NCBI RefSeq assembly: GCF_004340465.1
Contig: NZ_SLVV01000022.1
Span: 1 to 39,155, forward strand
DNA: 39,155 bases
Reading direction: 5' to 3'
DNA from: Mesobacillus foraminis
GTDB lineage: Bacteria; Bacillota; Bacilli; Bacillales; Cytobacillaceae
The first letter of the stretch is position 1, and each line of letters begins with the position of its first letter. The notes under the pieces are model-generated. The model was not told where the DNA came from, did no database searches, and saw only the letters and a list, made by a program, of their open reading frames with translations. Shown here piece after piece: positions 37,229 to 39,155 of this stretch. A program made the translations under genes and the position numbers.

Positions 37229-37714
37229 TATAGGGTTCTTTCCCCGTACACATCAAAGCTACTGCTGCCAAGGATTTTTCTTCTCCAATCAATTATTGGA
37301 TAATCTATATAGAATGATATTCGGTATTTTCGTAGATGTCCTTTTCCTTTCGTTTCCCTAAAGCGCCTCTAGAGACTTTCTGGATAACTAATCAGCCTGA
37401 AACTGATATCACGACATAGGATAATCGATAGAGTCCATCCCAACTAGGATCAACAACTGATGAACATCGTCGACAATTTTCTTTGACTCTTTCCGTGGCT
37501 GGTTATTCCTAGTCGGTCTATTTTTTTGCATCCTTTTGAACTCAATACTCATTTGTAAGCAATCCATTATTCCGGCGCAGCGAATAGAACAGGATTCCCA
37601 TATCAACGCCACACCTCATATCCGAACCATGCACCTTTCCCCTATATTACTTCAGCTCCACCTTTTCCAGACTTTATACTGCTGATCAGAAATAAACAGG
37701 TACAGGAATATGGA
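37229..37714. other. Gene-poor stretch between the Spo0E-like gene and the tRNA cluster
   Basis: No recognised gene. A minus-strand frame at 37409-37612 (67 codons, GTG start, basic middle part) has only a weak GAGGTG nearby and no family I know; it could be a decayed gene. Nothing else of note was seen. Confidence 0.4.
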
Positions 37715-37747
37715 AATAAAAAAAGCCTTAAATCAAGGATTTAAGAC
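37715..37747 (-). terminator. Terminator of the 5S-tRNA operon
   Basis: GTCTTAAATC-ctt-GATTTAAGGC (10 bp with one G-U) is followed by TTTTTTTA on the minus strand, after tRNA-Ala. Confidence 0.9.
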
Positions 37748-37770
37748 TGAAATAGGTCTATGTAATGTGA

Positions 37771-37846
37771 TGGTGGAGCCTAGCGGGATCGAACCGCTGA
37801 CCTCCTGCGTGCAAAGCAGGCGCTCTCCCAGCTGAGCTAAGGCCCC
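37771..37846 (-). tRNA. tRNA-Ala(TGC)
   Basis: 76 nt, acceptor GGGGCCT/AGGCTCC, anticodon TGC, CCA encoded. Last tRNA of the right cluster. Confidence 0.95.
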
Positions 37847-37851
37847 GTATT

Positions 37852-37926
37852 TGGAGCGGAAGACGGGATTCGAACCCGCGACCCCAACCTTGGCAAGGTT
37901 GTATTCTACCACTGAACTACTTCCGC
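37852..37926 (-). tRNA. tRNA-Gly(GCC)
   Basis: 75 nt, acceptor GCGGAAG/CTTCCGC, anticodon GCC, CCA encoded. Confidence 0.95.
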
Positions 37927-37949
37927 AATGCGACACTAAAACAATAGGA

Positions 37950-38022
37950 TGAGCCATGAAGGACTCGAACCTTCGACCCTCTGATTAAAAGTCAGATGCT
38001 CTACCGACTGAGCTAATGGCTC
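37950..38022 (-). tRNA. tRNA-Lys(TTT), copy 2
   Basis: 73 nt, same body as copy 1 but the discriminator A is followed by TCC, so CCA is not encoded. Confidence 0.93.
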
Positions 38023-38114
38023 CCATTACTATATATGACTATAAGGGTTATCGCGTTTATACTGCACATTATGAAGGGTAAGACTTTGAAGTCCTACCCA
38101 ACATAATATCAAAG

Positions 38115-38186
38115 CTGGGCTAGCTGGATTCGAACCAACGAATGACGGAGTCAAAGTCCGTTGCCTTACCGCTTGGCTATAGCCCA
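38115..38186 (-). tRNA. tRNA-Gln(TTG), copy 2
   Basis: 72 nt, matches copy 1, anticodon TTG, no encoded CCA. Adjacent to tRNA-Lys as in the left cluster. Confidence 0.93.
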
Positions 38187-38238
38187 ATAACAAAAATAAG
38201 GACCACTTATAGGTTGTCCATCTTTTCTAAAAATATAA

Positions 38239-38323
38239 TGGTGGAGGGGGACGGATTCGAACCGCCGAACCCGGAGGGAGCGGATTTACAGTCCGCCGCG
38301 TTTAGCCACTTCGCTACCCCTCC
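38239..38323 (-). tRNA. tRNA-Tyr(GTA)
   Basis: 85-nt class II tRNA, anticodon GTA, CCA encoded. Confidence 0.95.
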
Positions 38324-38329
38324 ACAGAG

Positions 38330-38402
<73 letters not shown>

Positions 38403-38434
38403 ATATGTATGATGAAAGATGTTACCAATATAAA

Positions 38435-38510
38435 TGGTGGAGGATGACGGGATCGAACCGCCGACCCTCTGCTTGTAAGGCAGATGCTCTCCCAGCTGAG
38501 CTAATCCTCC
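38435..38510 (-). tRNA. tRNA-Val(TAC)
   Basis: 76 nt, acceptor GGAGGAT, anticodon TAC, CCA encoded. Confidence 0.95.
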
Positions 38511-38514
38511 AATA

Positions 38515-38589
38515 TGGTGACCCCTACGGGATTCGAACCCGTGTTACCGCCGTGAAAGGGCGGTGTCTTAACCGCTTGACCAAGGGGCC
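38515..38589 (-). tRNA. tRNA-Glu(TTC), copy 2
   Basis: 75 nt, matches copy 1 (943-1017), anticodon TTC, CCA encoded. Only 4 nt from tRNA-Val. Confidence 0.95.
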
Positions 38590-38603
38590 AGAATAAAACC
38601 AAA

Positions 38604-38676
38604 AGCTTCCAAGCGGGCTCGAACCGCTGACCTCTTCCTTACCATGGAAGTGCTCTACCTGCTGAGCTATGGAAGC
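38604..38676 (-). tRNA. tRNA-Thr(GGT)
   Basis: 73 nt, acceptor GCTTCCA/TGGAAGC, anticodon GGT. Followed by TTTGG, so CCA is not encoded. Confidence 0.92.
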
Positions 38677-38701
38677 ATATTTGCTGCCATTCTTTTTGAA
38701 A

Positions 38702-38776
38702 TGGCTCCGCAGGTAGGATTCGAACCTACGACCGTTCGGTTAACAGCCGAATGCTCTACCACTGAGCTACTGCGGA
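38702..38776 (-). tRNA. tRNA-Asn(GTT), copy 2
   Basis: 75 nt, matches copy 1 (1127-1201), CCA encoded. First tRNA after 5S rRNA. Confidence 0.95.
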
Positions 38777-38795
38777 ACAATAATAGAAACTAACT

Positions 38796-38911
<116 letters not shown>

Positions 38912-38932
38912 CAATTTTCAAAGACATTTTCT

Positions 38933-38960
38933 ATTATAATGCTTTATTTTTAATTTGCAA
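38933..38960 (-). promoter_or_regulatory. Promoter-like sequence just upstream of 5S rRNA
   Basis: Minus strand TTGCAA (38960-38955), 16 nt, TATAAT (38938-38933), placing a start about 15 nt before 5S. It would give the 5S and tRNA cluster a promoter independent of 16S/23S. AT-rich spacer sequence could also produce this match by chance. Confidence 0.45.
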
Positions 38961-39034
38961 GAGGAAATTTTTTATTCCCTCAAAACTAGATAATGTAGAT
39001 AAGAAGAAGTAATCCGAGTAATCGTTCTTAACGT

Positions 39035-39153
39035 TGTCCAGCTCCGGCTCCTAGCCTCTTGAGTCGCTTCAGTCCATCCGCTGAAGTCAACGAACGACTT
39101 CAACTGCTGGCCTTCCAGCGCTTATCGAGGCTGTACAGTCGCCTGCGCCTTTC
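39035..39153 (+). repeat. Structured Bacillaceae dispersed repeat in the rrn spacer
   Basis: It begins TGTCCAGCTCCGGCTCCTAG and ends GTCGCCTGCGCCTTTC on the plus strand. Nested pairing is visible: AGCCTC (39053-39058) with GAGGCT (39127-39132); TGAAGTC (39082-39088) with GACTTCA (39096-39102); and CTGG/CCAG near 39107-39118. I recognise the consensus (TGTC-AGCTCC-GCGCCTAG...GCGCCT-GCGC) as a common intergenic repeat of Bacillus-type genomes; I know no agreed name or function. Confidence 0.6.
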
Positions 39154-39155
39154 AA

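Larger units (their letters stand above)
38912..39155 (-). other. 23S-5S spacer of an rrn operon (23S beyond right edge)
   Basis: On the minus strand, TTATCTAGTTTTGAGGGAA (about 38996-38977) and CTTTGAAAATT just before 5S are the conserved motifs of Bacillus 23S-5S spacers. GAGGGAA/TTTCCTC forms a 7-bp hairpin at about 38961-38981. No 23S mature sequence is seen, so at least 244 nt of spacer are present, more than usual, and much of it is a repeat (39035-39153). Confidence 0.7.

Noticed and set aside
37409-37612. Minus-strand frame of 67 codons before the tRNA cluster
   Set aside because: Only a weak GAGGTG site, odd composition and no recognised homologue; possibly a decayed gene, so not called as CDS.
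38912-39155. Plus-strand 23S-type leader (AAAACTAGATAA) suggesting a divergent rrn operon
   Set aside because: Read on the minus strand the same bases are the standard TTATCTAGTTTTGAGG motif of Bacillus 23S-5S spacers, which fits the 5S orientation.

Overview
The window is a low-to-mid-GC Firmicute chromosome segment. Gene content and order identify a spore-forming Bacillaceae member related to, but not, Bacillus subtilis (a Mesobacillus/Cytobacillus-like Bacillus is my guess). Evidence is the complete rsbR-S-T-U-V-W-sigB-rsbX operon, the sporulation genes cmpA and a Spo0E-like phosphatase, the sigW-rsiW-cdaA-cdaR-glmM-glmS block, GGAGG-type ribosome binding sites with frequent GTG/TTG starts, and Bacillus-type rrn/tRNA clusters. 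Almost all transcription is on the minus strand. No prophage, insertion sequence or CRISPR array was seen.

Layout on the minus strand, right to left. (1) 38796-39155: a 5S rRNA with the upstream 23S-5S spacer, which carries a structured dispersed repeat; the 23S gene lies beyond the right edge. (2) 37771-38776: ten tRNAs ending in a terminator. (3) 37016-37183: a plus-strand Spo0E-like phosphatase gene, divergent from sigW. (4) 36840-29745: sigW-rsiW with a sigma-W promoter, then cdaA-cdaR-glmM (c-di-AMP synthesis and entry to peptidoglycan precursors), then glmS behind its self-cleaving GlcN6P ribozyme. (5) 29648-22167: a mixed block with a YnfA-family protein, an MscS channel, a 45-codon membrane protein, and plus-strand RodA-like, MgtE and SLC1-type symporter genes, plus an uncharacterised Bacillus protein. 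(6) 21752-17207: ddl, murF, and cshA behind a long leader with a short ORF and a terminator. (7) 17083-14045: uvsE, ydbS, ydbT; then the plus-strand rhomboid ydcA. (8) 13210-9564: acpS, ydcC, alr, ndoAI, ndoA. (9) 9210-4364: the eight-gene sigma-B operon. (10) tex, plus-strand cmpA, SprT-like ydcK. (11) 1201-100: eleven tRNAs behind a strong promoter, running straight into a 16S rRNA leader at the left edge.

The genes form three themes. Envelope synthesis: alr, ddl, murF, glmM, glmS, rodA-like, cdaA/cdaR. Stress signalling: the sigma-B partner-switching module with its stressosome proteins, the sigma-W module, and the NdoA toxin-antitoxin pair. RNA and translation: two tRNA clusters, rRNA, CshA, Tex and NdoA. 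From murF leftwards the order matches the B. subtilis murF-cshA-ydbS-ydbT-ydcA-acpS-ydcC-alr-ndoAI-ndoA-rsb/sigB-ydcI-cmpA-ydcK-trnS order as I remember it, with uvsE added. The glmS/sigW block, far away in B. subtilis, lies only about 8 kb from ddl here.

Items most worth a second look: the cshA leader (strong ribosome binding site, 20-codon ORF, terminator whose first arm begins at the ORF stop, long-range pairing); a perfect sigma-B promoter in front of rsbR besides the expected one before rsbV; an intact copy of the ICEBs1 attachment core in tRNA-Leu(GAG); a structured repeat in the rrn spacer; a small membrane-protein gene; and a near-parS sequence.
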